From assembly GCA_964586655.1 (NCBI GenBank), contig CAZPGY010000009.1:28120-92119 (forward strand): a DNA stretch of 64,000 nt, in the 5' to 3' direction. The DNA is from JAJYSO01 sp964586655 (GTDB taxonomy: Bacteria; Bacteroidota; Bacteroidia; Flavobacteriales; Flavobacteriaceae). This document shows, one piece after another, positions 34,379-44,121 of this stretch (positions are counted from its first letter, which is position 1; each line of letters begins with the position of its first letter). The translations under genes and the position numbers were made by a program. The notes beneath the pieces were generated by a model. It was given only the letters and a program-made list of their open reading frames with translations, did not search any database and had not been told where the DNA came from.

Positions 34379-37078
34379 TTGAAAAGAAGAGCTAAAATAT
34401 TTACGTGGATTGGAGGGATTGTATTCCTGATAATTATACTGAGTTCCTTCACCGGTTTGATTGTAGAATACCTGTGGTTGGATGAAGTGGGATATTCCGG
34501 CATATTTTGGAAGATTAAAAAAACACAATTCCTGCTGTTTTTTATTGCTTTGGCCATTGCATTATTATACACCGGGGTCAATGTGCATTTGATCACCAAA
34601 AAATTGAAAACCCTATATCTCAACTTAGGACAAGGTCCCGGAGGATCTCCCAGCGTAGTGAGTTTAAAACCTAAGGTTTTCAAGGTAATCTTATATGTTT
34701 TGGCTGGAATTATCAGCCTTGTTTTTGCCTTTAGTTGGGCGGCAGAATGGAATGAATTTTTCCGATTTTTCCACAGCCAGTCTTTTGATACCGTGGATCC
34801 TGTTTTTGGCAAAGATGTTTCTTTTTATGTCTTTAGTCTTCCCTTATTGGAATCCATACAAAACAGCCTGATTTTCTTGGTTTTTGTGGTCACGGTATTT
34901 TCTATTGCTTACCATTTGGCCTCGGGTCATATTTCTTTAACAAAGCATCATTTACAAACCGGTACGACCGCCCTCAAACAAATATTTACCAATATTGGAA
35001 TATGGTTTCTATTGCTGGCATGGGGCTATTATTTGGATCGTTTTCAGATTTTATATAAAGACAACGATATTATTTACGGAGCCGGATATACCGATATTCA
35101 TGTGCTGCTGCCCGTATTTTGGATTATGGGAGCCGCCTCCATTTTGATGGCAGTTTTTGCATTTATACAAACCAAACGCCCCCAATTCAAAAACTTTATC
35201 AAAGCCGCATTGGCTCTTTTTTTTATAGGAATTATCGGCCAGGGCATTTTACCGGGACTTATTCAAAATTATAAGGTAGACCCCAGTCAATTTAGTTTGG
35301 AAGAGCCTTATATTAAGAACAACATCAAATACACGCGTTTAGCCTATAACTTAGACGAGGTGGAGGTCAGGAGTTACAACACTTCCGACACCGTTAAGTA
35401 CAATCAGATAGAAGCGCATAAAGAAGCGATCAAAAACGTTCGTATTTGGGACCAAAACTTGACGGTAGACACCTATAAGCAGTTGCAAGAAATTCGACTC
35501 TATTACGAATTTTACAATATCGATCTTGACCGTTATCACACCAATGAAGGATATCGACAAGTGCTCATCTCGGCTCGCGAACTCACTTCCGACCTTCCGG
35601 CTAATGCCGAAACCTGGGTCAATCGTCGGCTGCAATACACCCATGGTTATGGGGTAGTAATGAGTCCGTCCACCCAAAAAACAACAGAGGGAAGCCCCAT
35701 TTTTTACATTCAGGACATCCCTCCGCAATCCACCATGGGGTTATCGGTTAGTCAACCCGCTATTTATTATGGGGAGTCGGGGAGTGGATACAAATTGGTC
35801 AACACCAAAATCAGTGAATTGGATTATCCAAAAGGCGATAAAAATGTATATACCCATTACAAAGGCAAAGGCGGCGTACCCATCGATGGCCTTTTTAGAC
35901 AATTGCTTTTTTCTTATCAGTTTAGCGACATCAATATCCTGCTCACCGATTATATTCAAGAAGGCAGTAGGATTCAATTTTGGCGTGCGGTCAAGAAACG
36001 CGTTCATAAAATAGCTCCTTTCCTAAATCTGGATAACGATCCTTATATCGTATTAAGCGAAGGGAAATTATACTGGATTCAAGATGCTTATACCACGGCT
36101 TCTCATTATCCTTATTCTGCCCCTTACAATCGAAAAAATAATTACATCCGAAACTCGGTGAAAGTAGTCATTGACGCCTATCAGGGAAGCGTTAATTTTT
36201 ATATTTCTAATCCCAATGACCCGGTATTGCAAGTGTATAAAGAGGTCTTTCCAAAGCTGTTTAAGCCCCTTGACCAAATGCCGGGAACCCTCAAACAGCA
36301 CATTAAATATCCCAAGGACTTGTTTGAAATACAGCTTGAGAAATTTAGTGTGTATCACATGGTCAATCCCCGAGTTTTTTATAACCAGGAGGATTTATGG
36401 GAAAGACCGGTAGAGACTTATGGCGGGCGACAAATACAAATGCGTCCTTATTATATGTTGGGCATTTTACCTGATGAGCAGCGCTTGCAATATATGTTGA
36501 TCAGTCCGATGACGCCCAAAAATCGAGACAATATGATTTCATGGATTGTGGTCAAATCTGATTTTCCGGGTTATGGGCAAATTATCAATTACGAACTGCC
36601 CAAAGAGAAACTCTATCTCGGTCCGGCGCAGATTGAAGCAAAAATCAATCAAAACACCGAAATCTCTCGGCAGCTCTCACTCTGGGATCAACGCGGGTCC
36701 AAGGTGATTCGAGGAAATTTAATGGTCATTCCAATTGAGAATTCATTCTTATATGTGGAGCCTGTATTTTTGTTTTCGACCAATATTAATATCCCACAGC
36801 TCAAACGAGTTATCGCCACCACCGGATCCAAAGTGGTGATGGAACCTTCTTTGCAAGAATCCATACTCGCTCTGTATGATAAAAAACCGATTATCCCGGC
36901 AGTGGCCGATTCTTTAAGTCTTATTCCGCCCACGCTCTTAAAAGGAATAGGAGACCAGCAACTCCACAAAGTCAAAAGCACTTGGAAAGAATTGCAGGAA
37001 GCCCTTAAAGCAGGTGACTGGGAAGAATTTGGCCAAAAGATGGATAGAATCAATCAATTATTGAAAGAGTCCGAATGA
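34379..37078 (+). CDS. UPF0182 family large membrane protein
   Basis: An 899-residue protein of COG1615. The first roughly 310 residues hold about seven membrane segments, the first two around IGGIVFLIIILSSFTGLIV. A large extracytoplasmic part follows with YTRLAYNLDEVEVR, WDQNLTVDTYKQLQ, YTHGYGVVMSP and the LYWIQDAYTTASHYPYS region. The family is widespread in actinobacteria, cyanobacteria and scattered elsewhere, and its function is unknown. The start is a TTG at 34379; no ATG or GTG gives the expected N-terminal helix. It is a single-gene unit. Confidence 0.9.
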   Translation: MKRRAKIFTWIGGIVFLIIILSSFTGLIVEYLWLDEVGYSGIFWKIKKTQFLLFFIALAIALLYTGVNVHLITKKLKTLYLNLGQGPGGSPSVVSLKPKVFKVILYVLAGIISLVFAFSWAAEWNEFFRFFHSQSFDTVDPVFGKDVSFYVFSLPLLESIQNSLIFLVFVVTVFSIAYHLASGHISLTKHHLQTGTTALKQIFTNIGIWFLLLAWGYYLDRFQILYKDNDIIYGAGYTDIHVLLPVFWIMGAASILMAVFAFIQTKRPQFKNFIKAALALFFIGIIGQGILPGLIQNYKVDPSQFSLEEPYIKNNIKYTRLAYNLDEVEVRSYNTSDTVKYNQIEAHKEAIKNVRIWDQNLTVDTYKQLQEIRLYYEFYNIDLDRYHTNEGYRQVLISARELTSDLPANAETWVNRRLQYTHGYGVVMSPSTQKTTEGSPIFYIQDIPPQSTMGLSVSQPAIYYGESGSGYKLVNTKISELDYPKGDKNVYTHYKGKGGVPIDGLFRQLLFSYQFSDINILLTDYIQEGSRIQFWRAVKKRVHKIAPFLNLDNDPYIVLSEGKLYWIQDAYTTASHYPYSAPYNRKNNYIRNSVKVVIDAYQGSVNFYISNPNDPVLQVYKEVFPKLFKPLDQMPGTLKQHIKYPKDLFEIQLEKFSVYHMVNPRVFYNQEDLWERPVETYGGRQIQMRPYYMLGILPDEQRLQYMLISPMTPKNRDNMISWIVVKSDFPGYGQIINYELPKEKLYLGPAQIEAKINQNTEISRQLSLWDQRGSKVIRGNLMVIPIENSFLYVEPVFLFSTNINIPQLKRVIATTGSKVVMEPSLQESILALYDKKPIIPAVADSLSLIPPTLLKGIGDQQLHKVKSTWKELQEALKAGDWEEFGQKMDRINQLLKESE

Positions 37079-37151
37079 GAGAAGGAACTGTTAAATTAAA
37101 AATGTCGGCCTTATATCAAATTCATTTATGAAATAGGCCAAAGATTCGGTA

Positions 37152-37883
37152 TTAACGCTTGCTTTTAGCGGTTTGTTTGGTAATCGGAATCAGATAAGAA
37201 ACAGAATAGCCCCAACCGATACCGAATAGACTGTGGTCAAAATTTCGGTTGTATCCCGGAATCCAGAGGTTGCCAAAATTATCAGGTTCTTTTTGAGACA
37301 CAATACGTTTCAATTCGGCGTGGATTCCCAAATAAAGATTGCGAACAATTTCGGTCTTGAGGCCTACTTGAAATTCAATCCAATGGGCATTCAATTGTTT
37401 AAATTTCTCTCTGTTATACCGAACATCCGGGGAGAAGTAATGATCGTAATCGTGGATGGTATATTGGGTTAATTCCTCTGAAAACATTGAAAATCCGTAA
37501 CGCAGGCCTACATAAATTTCATTCTGCATCCAAAGAACATTGTTATAGGTATTGTAATTTACCCCCAATTTAAAATAGCTGCCTTTGCTCTTTACCCGCA
37601 GGTTGTTTTCTTGGGTGATATAACTTTCCCGTCCCAGTTCTATAGCAGGACGAAAGCGATTATTCAACCGATAATCGGCCTCAATGGCAATCCCCTGATA
37701 ATTGTCGTCAATGAGAGAACGAATAGGTTTGCTCAAATCTATCCCCAAACGTATTCCATATCGCTTTTGATAAACAATGGAGTCTTGCGCATTATCGTCT
37801 TTAGCATTTTCCTGAGCATGACCGGTAAAGCCCATACCGAGGAAGAGACTAAAAATAAATATAAACGTGAGGCTGCTTTTCAT
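37152..37883 (-). CDS. DUF6048 family exported protein
   Basis: A 243-residue protein with a signal peptide ending near GHAQEN. A run of alternating beta strands follows (RYGIRLGIDLSKP, FRPAIELGRESYI, YFKLGVNYNTYN, HWIEFQVGLKTEI) that suggests an eight- to ten-stranded outer membrane barrel. It overlaps the end of the DUF6452 gene by 35 bases. The order rlmD, DUF6452, DUF6048 recurs in flavobacteria as far as I recall. The function is unknown. Confidence 0.83.
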   Translation of the reverse strand: MKSSLTFIFIFSLFLGMGFTGHAQENAKDDNAQDSIVYQKRYGIRLGIDLSKPIRSLIDDNYQGIAIEADYRLNNRFRPAIELGRESYITQENNLRVKSKGSYFKLGVNYNTYNNVLWMQNEIYVGLRYGFSMFSEELTQYTIHDYDHYFSPDVRYNREKFKQLNAHWIEFQVGLKTEIVRNLYLGIHAELKRIVSQKEPDNFGNLWIPGYNRNFDHSLFGIGWGYSVSYLIPITKQTAKSKR

Positions 37884-38337
37884 TGATGATTTGCTTTGGT
37901 TCGGGAATTACAATTTGTTCTATCCAGTGTGCAACACCGGGAAGGTTTTCGGCATTTAATTGATAAAAATTAACTTTATAGCCACAAGCCCGACTGACAT
38001 AAACCTTTTCTCTGGTGTACTGAAAATTAAGTGTATCTACAAAGACAGTGGAGCTGTCGATTTGAAGAATAAATGCATATTGTGTAAAATCTCGATCTGT
38101 TCGCAAGGGAAGGAGAGCCGTGGTGTCATTTACCGAATTTTTAAAATATAGGCTGTCTTTTTCTAAGGCCTTCACATTAAATCCACTAATAGATTTGGGA
38201 ATTTCCGGATTAGCGGCATCAAAAAACTTGAGGTGCATTTTTGGGGTGCTCGGCAATTCCTGTATGCAAATATCATTGCGTTGACAGCTCATCAGCAAGA
38301 GCAATACCGTACTAAAAAAAAACAATCTTCTCATCAT
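37849..38337 (-). CDS. DUF6452 family lipoprotein
   Basis: A 162-residue lipoprotein. The signal MMRRLFFFSTVLLLLMSC gives the lipidated Cys, and the body is a small beta-rich domain with no catalytic motif. I use the ATG at 38337, which overlaps the rlmD stop codon (ATGA), in preference to an upstream ATG inside rlmD. This suggests translational coupling to rlmD. Its own 3' end overlaps the DUF6048 gene. It is probably outer-membrane associated; the function is unknown. Confidence 0.82.
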   Translation of the reverse strand: MMRRLFFFSTVLLLLMSCQRNDICIQELPSTPKMHLKFFDAANPEIPKSISGFNVKALEKDSLYFKNSVNDTTALLPLRTDRDFTQYAFILQIDSSTVFVDTLNFQYTREKVYVSRACGYKVNFYQLNAENLPGVAHWIEQIVIPEPKQIINEKQPHVYIYF

Positions 38338-39746
38338 AAGCGCTTTTCTAAACAAACTACATTTTCAATATGATGGGTCTGGGGAAACATATCTACAGCT
38401 TGTACTTGGGTCACTTTATAAGCTGTGTCGAGCAAGGCTAAATCTCGCGCCTGCGTAGCCGAATTGCAGCTGACATAAACAATTCTACGCGGCTTGATAG
38501 ACAAGAGTTGTGCCACCACATCTTTGTGCATTCCAACCCTTGGCGGATCGGTAATGACGATGTCGGGTGCTCCGTTTTCGGCTATAAACTCATCCGTAAA
38601 TATTTTGCGCATGTCACCGGCAAAAAAAGAGGCATTGCTGATGCCGTTTTCCGCTGCGTTTTCCTTTGCGGCTTCAATCGCTTCGGGAACAGCTTCAATA
38701 CCTACCACCCGTTTGGCTTGTCGGGCCACAAATTGTGCAATACTTCCAATGCCGGTATACAAATCATATACCACATCCTCTTTGGATATTTCGGCAAAAC
38801 TACGAGCTATTTTATACAATTCATAAGCTTGAAAAGAATTGGTTTGATAGAAAGATTTGGCACCAATTTTAAATTTCAATCCCTCCATTTCTTCTACAAT
38901 ATAATTTTTCCCTTTATAACAGTGTACTTCTTGGTCATAAATGGTGTCGTTTCCTTTTGAGTTGATTACATATTGTAAAGCCGTTATTTCGGGAAAGCTT
39001 GTGGCCACAAAATCCAGCAGCTGTTCTCGTTTTTCTCGGTCTTCCTTAAAAAATTGAACCACTACCATCAAATCTCCCGTTGAAGAAGTGCGGATCATTA
39101 AGGTGCGCAACAATCCCTTCTTTTCACGCGGATTAAAAAATGAAAGCCCGTTTGCTGTGGCAAATTCTTTAATCCCATTGCGAATGGCATTACTGGGGTC
39201 GCGCTGCAGATGACATTTTTCAATATCGAGAATTTTATCCCACATTCCCGGAACGTGAAACCCGAGTGCATTTCGATTTTCAAAAGTTTTACCACTGTCA
39301 ATTTCTTCCGGAGTAAGCCAACGACTGTCACTAAAAGAAAATTCCATTTTATTGCGGTAAAAATAAATCTCTTTACATCCCAAAATAGGGGTGATCTCCG
39401 GCAGTTCTATATTTCCAATACGGCGCAAGTTGTTTTCCACTTCTTGTTGCTTATAAAATAGCTGATGCTCATATTGCATATCTTGCCATTTGCACCCTCC
39501 GCAAACGCCAAAGTGTTGACAAACCGGCGTCGTGCGTTTATCGGAATAGTGTTCAAAACGCACGGCCTTGGCTTGGTAGTAAGATTTTCGTTTTTTATAG
39601 GTTTGCACGTCGGCTACATCTCCGGGAACCGCGTTATCAATAAAGACCACCCGGCCATCAGGAGCTTGAGCGATGGCTTTTCCTTTGGCACCGGCACCGG
39701 TGACTTTTAAATTCTCAAAAAGTTTTCGTCTATTTCTTCTGGACAT
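38334..39746 (-). CDS. rlmD: 23S rRNA (uracil-5-)-methyltransferase RlmD
   Basis: SAM-dependent methyltransferase making m5U in 23S rRNA (RumA/TrmA family). An N-terminal TRAM domain is at about 10-65. The iron-sulfur cysteines lie in CQHFGVCGGCKW plus a later Cys in IEKCHLQRD. The SAM motif is VYDLYTGIGSIAQF, and the catalytic Cys is in IVYVSCNSATQARDL. The length of 470 residues is typical. It is the first gene of a minus-strand set with DUF6452 and DUF6048. TrmA-type specificity is less likely because of the iron-sulfur cysteines. Confidence 0.94.
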   Translation of the reverse strand: MSRRNRRKLFENLKVTGAGAKGKAIAQAPDGRVVFIDNAVPGDVADVQTYKKRKSYYQAKAVRFEHYSDKRTTPVCQHFGVCGGCKWQDMQYEHQLFYKQQEVENNLRRIGNIELPEITPILGCKEIYFYRNKMEFSFSDSRWLTPEEIDSGKTFENRNALGFHVPGMWDKILDIEKCHLQRDPSNAIRNGIKEFATANGLSFFNPREKKGLLRTLMIRTSSTGDLMVVVQFFKEDREKREQLLDFVATSFPEITALQYVINSKGNDTIYDQEVHCYKGKNYIVEEMEGLKFKIGAKSFYQTNSFQAYELYKIARSFAEISKEDVVYDLYTGIGSIAQFVARQAKRVVGIEAVPEAIEAAKENAAENGISNASFFAGDMRKIFTDEFIAENGAPDIVITDPPRVGMHKDVVAQLLSIKPRRIVYVSCNSATQARDLALLDTAYKVTQVQAVDMFPQTHHIENVVCLEKRL

Positions 39747-39859
39747 AGGGACAAAAATAAGATTTTTTACCCGATAAGATTACTAAAACCTGCGGAGCCT
39801 TGTTTAACTTTTAGGCAAACGAGCTTAAAATGTTGATTATAATGCAAATAGCCTCCATT

Positions 39860-40060
39860 TCATGCAATGCCAAAAACCTTCACAAATGAAGCTGATTTTT
39901 AACCGTAAATCTCAATTTTTTTTTATTTCAACGGACTCAATATTTGTCATAGTGCCGGCTATTCCTATGCCTGCGCTTGCCGCCGAAGTGTTTTTTTGCC
40001 TTGGGCTTTATAATTTACAGATCCAATTTTTTGGACCGATTTATAAATACCTTTCAGCCA
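39860..40060. repeat. Interspersed repeat family 1, degenerate copy G
   Basis: In the 438-base gap before the ornithine aminotransferase gene I see a decayed copy: TAAATCTCA, then GTCATAGTGCCGGCTATTCC, CTATGCCTGCGC and TTGCCTTGGGCTTTATAATTTA in the family order. Nothing else is evident in the gap. Confidence 0.5.
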
Positions 40061-40184
40061 TAGCATACGAAACGAATGGAGCCAAACTGCAAATTAAGCG
40101 TTAATCCGGTTTTTCGCCGCTCAAAATATGTGTAAATTGCGGTTTTCATTAAAATTGAATTATTAACCCTAAAACAAATAATAT

Positions 40185-41438
40185 ATGTCAGTAACTGAAA
40201 TTACCTCTTCAAAACAAGCCATGGAGCTGGAAGATAAATATGGAGCTCATAATTATCATCCCTTGCCCGTTGTTTTGAACAAAGGACGCGGAGTTTATAT
40301 GTGGGATGTCGAAGGCAAGAAATATTATGATTTTTTGTCGGCTTATTCTGCGATTAATCAGGGACATTGTCATCCCAAAATTTTGGAAGCGCTTTATCGA
40401 CAAGCAGAAAAATTGAGTTTGACTTCTCGTGCATTTTACAACGATGTTTTGGGGAAATATGAAGAATATGCCACCCAATATTTTGGATACGACAAATTAT
40501 TACCCATGAATGCGGGCGCTGAAGCGGTAGAAACTGCCATTAAAATCTGTCGAAAATGGGCTTATGAGGTAAAAGAAATTCCTGAAGAAGAAGCACAAAT
40601 TGTCGTCGTTAAGAACAACTTCCACGGCCGTACGACGACGGTGATTTCATTTAGTACTTCAGAAGAAGCCAAGAAACATTTTGGTCCATACACGCCGGGA
40701 TTCATCGAGATTCCCTATAACGATGTAGAGGCCTTGAAAAAAGTATTGGAAGCGAATGAAAATGTCGCCGGATTTTTAGTAGAACCCATTCAAGGGGAAG
40801 CCGGAGTAGATGTGCCTGACGAAGGATATTTGAAAAAGACCAAAGCCTTGTGTGAAGCGCACAATGTATTATTTATTGCTGACGAAATTCAAACCGGAAT
40901 TGCACGAACCGGAAAATTGTTGGCCTGTGATCACGAAGGGGTCAAGCCCGATATGGTTACTTTAGGGAAAGCCCTGTCTGGCGGATTTTATCCCGTTTCT
41001 GCCGTAATGGCCAGTGATGAAATCATGGGCGTCATCAAACCCGGAGAACACGGTTCTACTTTTGGCGGAAACCCGGTAGCCTGCGCTGTGGGTATTGCTT
41101 CTTTGCAAGTAATTGAAGAAGAAAACTTGGCTGAGAATGCCGAAAAACTCGGAAAATTGTTCCGGGAGGAAATGAATGAATACATCAAGGACTCCAAAGC
41201 CGTAAAAAAGGTAAGGGGTAAAGGTTTGCTCAATGCCATCCTAATCAATGATACCGAAGACAGCAGCACAGCTTGGGATATTTGTGTGGCCTTAAAAGAC
41301 AATGGATTATTGGCTAAGCCTACTCATGGTAATATCATTCGTTTTGCTCCTCCTTTGGTAATGACTACGGAAGAGATGAAAGACTGTATTGCTATCATCA
41401 AAAAGACCTTGGCTACTTTTGAAGACAAAATTGCCTAA
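40185..41438 (+). CDS. rocD: Ornithine aminotransferase
   Basis: Transfers the delta-amino group of ornithine to 2-oxoglutarate, giving glutamate semialdehyde for proline or glutamate metabolism. It is a class III aminotransferase of 417 residues. The N-terminal YGAHNYHPLPVVL is characteristic of ornithine aminotransferases. The cofactor Asp is in FIADEIQTG and the PLP lysine is Lys262 in TLGKALSGGFYP. STFGGNPVACAVG near the second active-site loop is also typical. It stands alone and ends at a strong bidirectional terminator. Confidence 0.95.
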   Translation: MSVTEITSSKQAMELEDKYGAHNYHPLPVVLNKGRGVYMWDVEGKKYYDFLSAYSAINQGHCHPKILEALYRQAEKLSLTSRAFYNDVLGKYEEYATQYFGYDKLLPMNAGAEAVETAIKICRKWAYEVKEIPEEEAQIVVVKNNFHGRTTTVISFSTSEEAKKHFGPYTPGFIEIPYNDVEALKKVLEANENVAGFLVEPIQGEAGVDVPDEGYLKKTKALCEAHNVLFIADEIQTGIARTGKLLACDHEGVKPDMVTLGKALSGGFYPVSAVMASDEIMGVIKPGEHGSTFGGNPVACAVGIASLQVIEEENLAENAEKLGKLFREEMNEYIKDSKAVKKVRGKGLLNAILINDTEDSSTAWDICVALKDNGLLAKPTHGNIIRFAPPLVMTTEEMKDCIAIIKKTLATFEDKIA

Positions 41439-41462
41439 AAGTGTGTCAGGTTTATACTAATC

Positions 41463-41505
41463 AAAAGGCGGTTTGGAAATAATACCAAACCGCCTTTTGC
41501 TTTTT
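41463..41505. terminator. Bidirectional intrinsic terminator between rocD and the CCC-motif gene
   Basis: A 14-base perfect stem (AAAAGGCGGTTTGG and complement) around an eight-base loop, with A and T runs on the two sides. It lies between convergent genes. Confidence 0.92.
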
Positions 41506-41528
41506 TAGCTAAAATTTAAAGGGGTTGT

Positions 41529-41909
41529 TTATTGTTGAGCCGCTTGGGCTTTTTCTACGGCCTCACGAATTTGATCCATATAAGCATCCCATCCGCCAAC
41601 GGCAATGATGTTTATAATGCTCCAAATAAAGACAATAGCCCCAAGGATAAGGCCAATAATGGCAATAATACGAGCAGTTTTTACCTGGCTGTAATTGGAG
41701 TAGCCTTCCGGATTTTCAGCATAGCGTTTCTTATCTCTATTGGCCAAAAACAGGGCAATACCGGATAAGATAACACCACCGAATCCTCCGAAACAGCAGC
41801 AAATAAAAGAAATAATTCCCAAAACCATGGAAATGGTGGCGTTGGGCAATTTTTCCTGCATGCCGCCATTTTGGATTTCTGCATCAAATGTTTGGTCTTG
41901 TTGTTCCAT
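41529..41909 (-). CDS. CCC-motif small membrane protein (DUF4190-like)
   Basis: A 126-residue protein with two hydrophobic segments. The first contains ISFICCCFGGFGGVILSGIAL, with the three-cysteine motif that names the group; the second is ARIIAIIGLILGAIVFIW. An acidic N-terminal tail and an amphipathic C-terminal helix (MDQIREAVEKAQ) flank them. The function is unknown. It is followed upstream by the DUF2752 gene on the same strand, 37 bases away, a pairing that suggests a shared membrane role. Confidence 0.85.
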   Translation of the reverse strand: MEQQDQTFDAEIQNGGMQEKLPNATISMVLGIISFICCCFGGFGGVILSGIALFLANRDKKRYAENPEGYSNYSQVKTARIIAIIGLILGAIVFIWSIINIIAVGGWDAYMDQIREAVEKAQAAQQ

Positions 41910-41946
41910 AATAGATTAGTTTTAAATATAAATGATTGAATAAGTT

Positions 41947-42237
41947 TTAAATCAGGTTAAAATGATGATTGAGTTCAAGGCCATAATTAATGAGCATCGT
42001 TGTTGCAGAAATAATGCCAAATAAGGTCATTAATTTGCTGTATTGTTTAAATGGAAAAAACAAATTAACAACGACTAAACCGCCTAAAATCAGCAAGGGA
42101 TAAATGGCCGGATACATCAAAAAAGCATCGATAAAATTACCATTGAGCAAATCCAATACTGCGCGCTGTCCGCCACAACCGGGACAAGGAATACCGGTTA
42201 GGCTCTTAAACAAACAAGGCAGCATATACTCTTCCAT
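41947..42237 (-). CDS. DUF2752 family membrane protein
   Basis: A 96-residue protein with an N-terminal cysteine motif (TGIPCPGCGGQRA), then two or three hydrophobic segments, ending in a short His-containing tail. The motif and size are those of DUF2752, often next to TM2 or CCC-motif proteins. The function is unknown. The protein begins MEEYMLPCLF; the second Met could also be a start. Confidence 0.85.
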   Translation of the reverse strand: MEEYMLPCLFKSLTGIPCPGCGGQRAVLDLLNGNFIDAFLMYPAIYPLLILGGLVVVNLFFPFKQYSKLMTLFGIISATTMLINYGLELNHHFNLI

Positions 42238-42588
42238 GGCTACAAATTTAAATAATGACCTACTTTAGTAATAGCCCAAATATATGTTTTTTTTCGAATA
42301 AGTATAAAAAATAAGAGTTACAAGTTGCATTTTTTGGGGTTAGGGAGAAAGGCTTTAGCTGATATAATTTCTCCTCTCCTTGGTTTCTATACATTTTTCT
42401 TTGCCCGTGACAACAACTTTTATAAATAAACTCAGCCTAAAAGCACAAATATCGGCATCGATAGCGTCCATTCACTGATAAAGTTTATATTTTTGTTGCC
42501 CTTCGCTCCTTCAAAAGCTTGCAGAATGATTTCTTATCAAAGCTTTATTAATCAAAAAAAATAGGAGGGAGGCACTTATTTATTTTTC
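42238..42588. other. 351-base gap with only a promoter-like box
   Basis: Between divergent genes. A TATTTTTG box lies at 42488-42495 on the plus strand, 94 bases ahead of the sugar-nucleotide enzyme gene, and AGGAGGGAGG near 42563 is an unusually strong purine tract close to its start. No gene or repeat is seen. Confidence 0.5.
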
Positions 42589-43578
42589 ATGCAAAAACGC
42601 ACGCTTATCACCGGAGCCGCCGGATTCCTCGGTTCACATCTTTGCGACAGGTTTGTCGAGGAAGGACATTATGTCATTGGGGTAGACAATCTCATTACAG
42701 GAGATTTGAAAAACATCGAGCACCTGTTTAAAAATAAAAATTTTGAGTTTTATCATCACGATGTATCCAGTTTTATCACGGTGCCCGGTCGTTTAGATAA
42801 TATTTTACATTTTGCTTCTCCTTCCAGTCCCATTGATTACCTTAAAATTCCTATTCAAACCCTTAAAGTCGGATCGCTAGGGACTCACAATCTCCTGGGA
42901 CTCGCCAAAGCAAAAAACGCACGCATATTAATTGCCAGCACCTCTGAAGTTTATGGCGATCCCTTAGTGCATCCGCAAACTGAGGACTATTATGGCAACG
43001 TCAATACCATTGGTCCGCGTGGAGTTTATGACGAAGCAAAGCGCTTTCAAGAATCCATGACCATGGCCTATCATCGTTTCCATCAACTCGATACTCGGAT
43101 TGTGCGGATTTTTAATACGTATGGTCCTAAAATGCGACTCAATGACGGACGGGTTATTCCGGCATTTTTGGGGCAATCATTACGCAATGAGCCCTTAACC
43201 GTGTTTGGCGATGGCAGTCAAACCCGTTCTTTTTGTTATGTAGATGATCAAATTGAAGGAATTTACCGCTTGTTACACAGCAATTATCACTTGCCGGTTA
43301 ATATTGGAAACCCCAATGAAATCAGTATTTTAAAATTTGCAAAAGAGATCAATGAATTGACCGGGAAGCAACAGGAAATTGTGTTTAAACCGCTTCCGCA
43401 AAACGATCCCAAGCAACGTCGTCCGGATATTTCAAAAGCCAAAGAAATTTTGGATTGGGAACCCCGAACCAAACGATCAGAAGGATTGCAGAAAACCTAT
43501 CAATATTTTAAAAGCCTGTCTCCGGAAGAATTGCAACGACATCGACACAAAGACTTTAGTGAGCACAACAAGAAATAA
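42589..43578 (+). CDS. UDP-glucuronate decarboxylase-like NAD-dependent sugar-nucleotide enzyme
   Basis: A 329-residue extended short-chain dehydrogenase with ITGAAGFLGSHLCDRF at the N-terminus and the catalytic Tyr/Lys in GVYDEAKRFQE. The motifs HFASPSSPIDY and GDGSQTRSFCYVDD are those of UDP-glucuronate decarboxylases (UDP-xylose synthase), which supply UDP-xylose for surface glycans. Other UDP-sugar 4-epimerases share the fold, but the SPSSP and RGVYDEAKR features favour decarboxylation. A Shine-Dalgarno-rich tract precedes it. It converges with the small HAD gene. Confidence 0.87.
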   Translation: MQKRTLITGAAGFLGSHLCDRFVEEGHYVIGVDNLITGDLKNIEHLFKNKNFEFYHHDVSSFITVPGRLDNILHFASPSSPIDYLKIPIQTLKVGSLGTHNLLGLAKAKNARILIASTSEVYGDPLVHPQTEDYYGNVNTIGPRGVYDEAKRFQESMTMAYHRFHQLDTRIVRIFNTYGPKMRLNDGRVIPAFLGQSLRNEPLTVFGDGSQTRSFCYVDDQIEGIYRLLHSNYHLPVNIGNPNEISILKFAKEINELTGKQQEIVFKPLPQNDPKQRRPDISKAKEILDWEPRTKRSEGLQKTYQYFKSLSPEELQRHRHKDFSEHNKK

Positions 43579-43643
43579 AGCGGTTTTTTAAACAGGGAGA
43601 CTACCCAAATTTCAAAACCTACAGGCGCGTTTAGCGTTTGGCA

Positions 43644-44045
43644 TTAATCTTCAAACACTTCTATACTTACTTCTTTCTCAACCAAGTCGGTAAATTTCCC
43701 TTTATAACGAGTGGCCCTCACCAAGTGGTTATCAATCCAATGATAATTGCCGCCACGAGGCTTTCCAAAGAGTATTTCGTGGTATTTGAATCCATTTTTA
43801 TCAAGCCATTTTTCGGTAATTTCTCTCAGGTCTTCGGTGCGAGAGGTGAAGAAACAAATGCGGTGCCCCTGATCATACCAACGATTGATGGTTTGCAGCG
43901 CATCGGGAAAAGGGGCGCAAGTCTTCATGCGTTCGGGTTCTTCATTGGGAACATCATCGGTAATGGTACCGTCAATATCGATGAGATAATTTTTAACATC
44001 ATCTTTTAAAACAGGACTGCGGTGATCTAATGATTTTAGTTTCAT
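43644..44045 (-). CDS. Small HAD-family phosphatase-like protein
   Basis: A 133-residue HAD-fold protein. The nucleophile motif is IDIDGTITDD, motif II is FFTSRTEDL, and a C-terminal WIDNHLV occupies the place of the third motif. At this length it lacks a large cap domain. Similar proteins in flavobacteria have been labelled phosphoheptose isomerase, which the motifs do not support. The substrate is unknown. It converges with the UDP-glucuronate decarboxylase-like gene. Confidence 0.8.
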   Translation of the reverse strand: MKLKSLDHRSPVLKDDVKNYLIDIDGTITDDVPNEEPERMKTCAPFPDALQTINRWYDQGHRICFFTSRTEDLREITEKWLDKNGFKYHEILFGKPRGGNYHWIDNHLVRATRYKGKFTDLVEKEVSIEVFED

Positions 44046-44121
44046 GGTCAGTTTTTATGGAATAGGGGTTAAAAATATAAAAAAATCATCTTTAAATTTA
44101 TGATTTCAATATTTATGTTTG

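Noticed and set aside
39862..40104. Plus-strand 80-codon open frame
   Set aside because: It lies across a degenerate family 1 repeat and has neither ribosome binding site nor protein-like composition.
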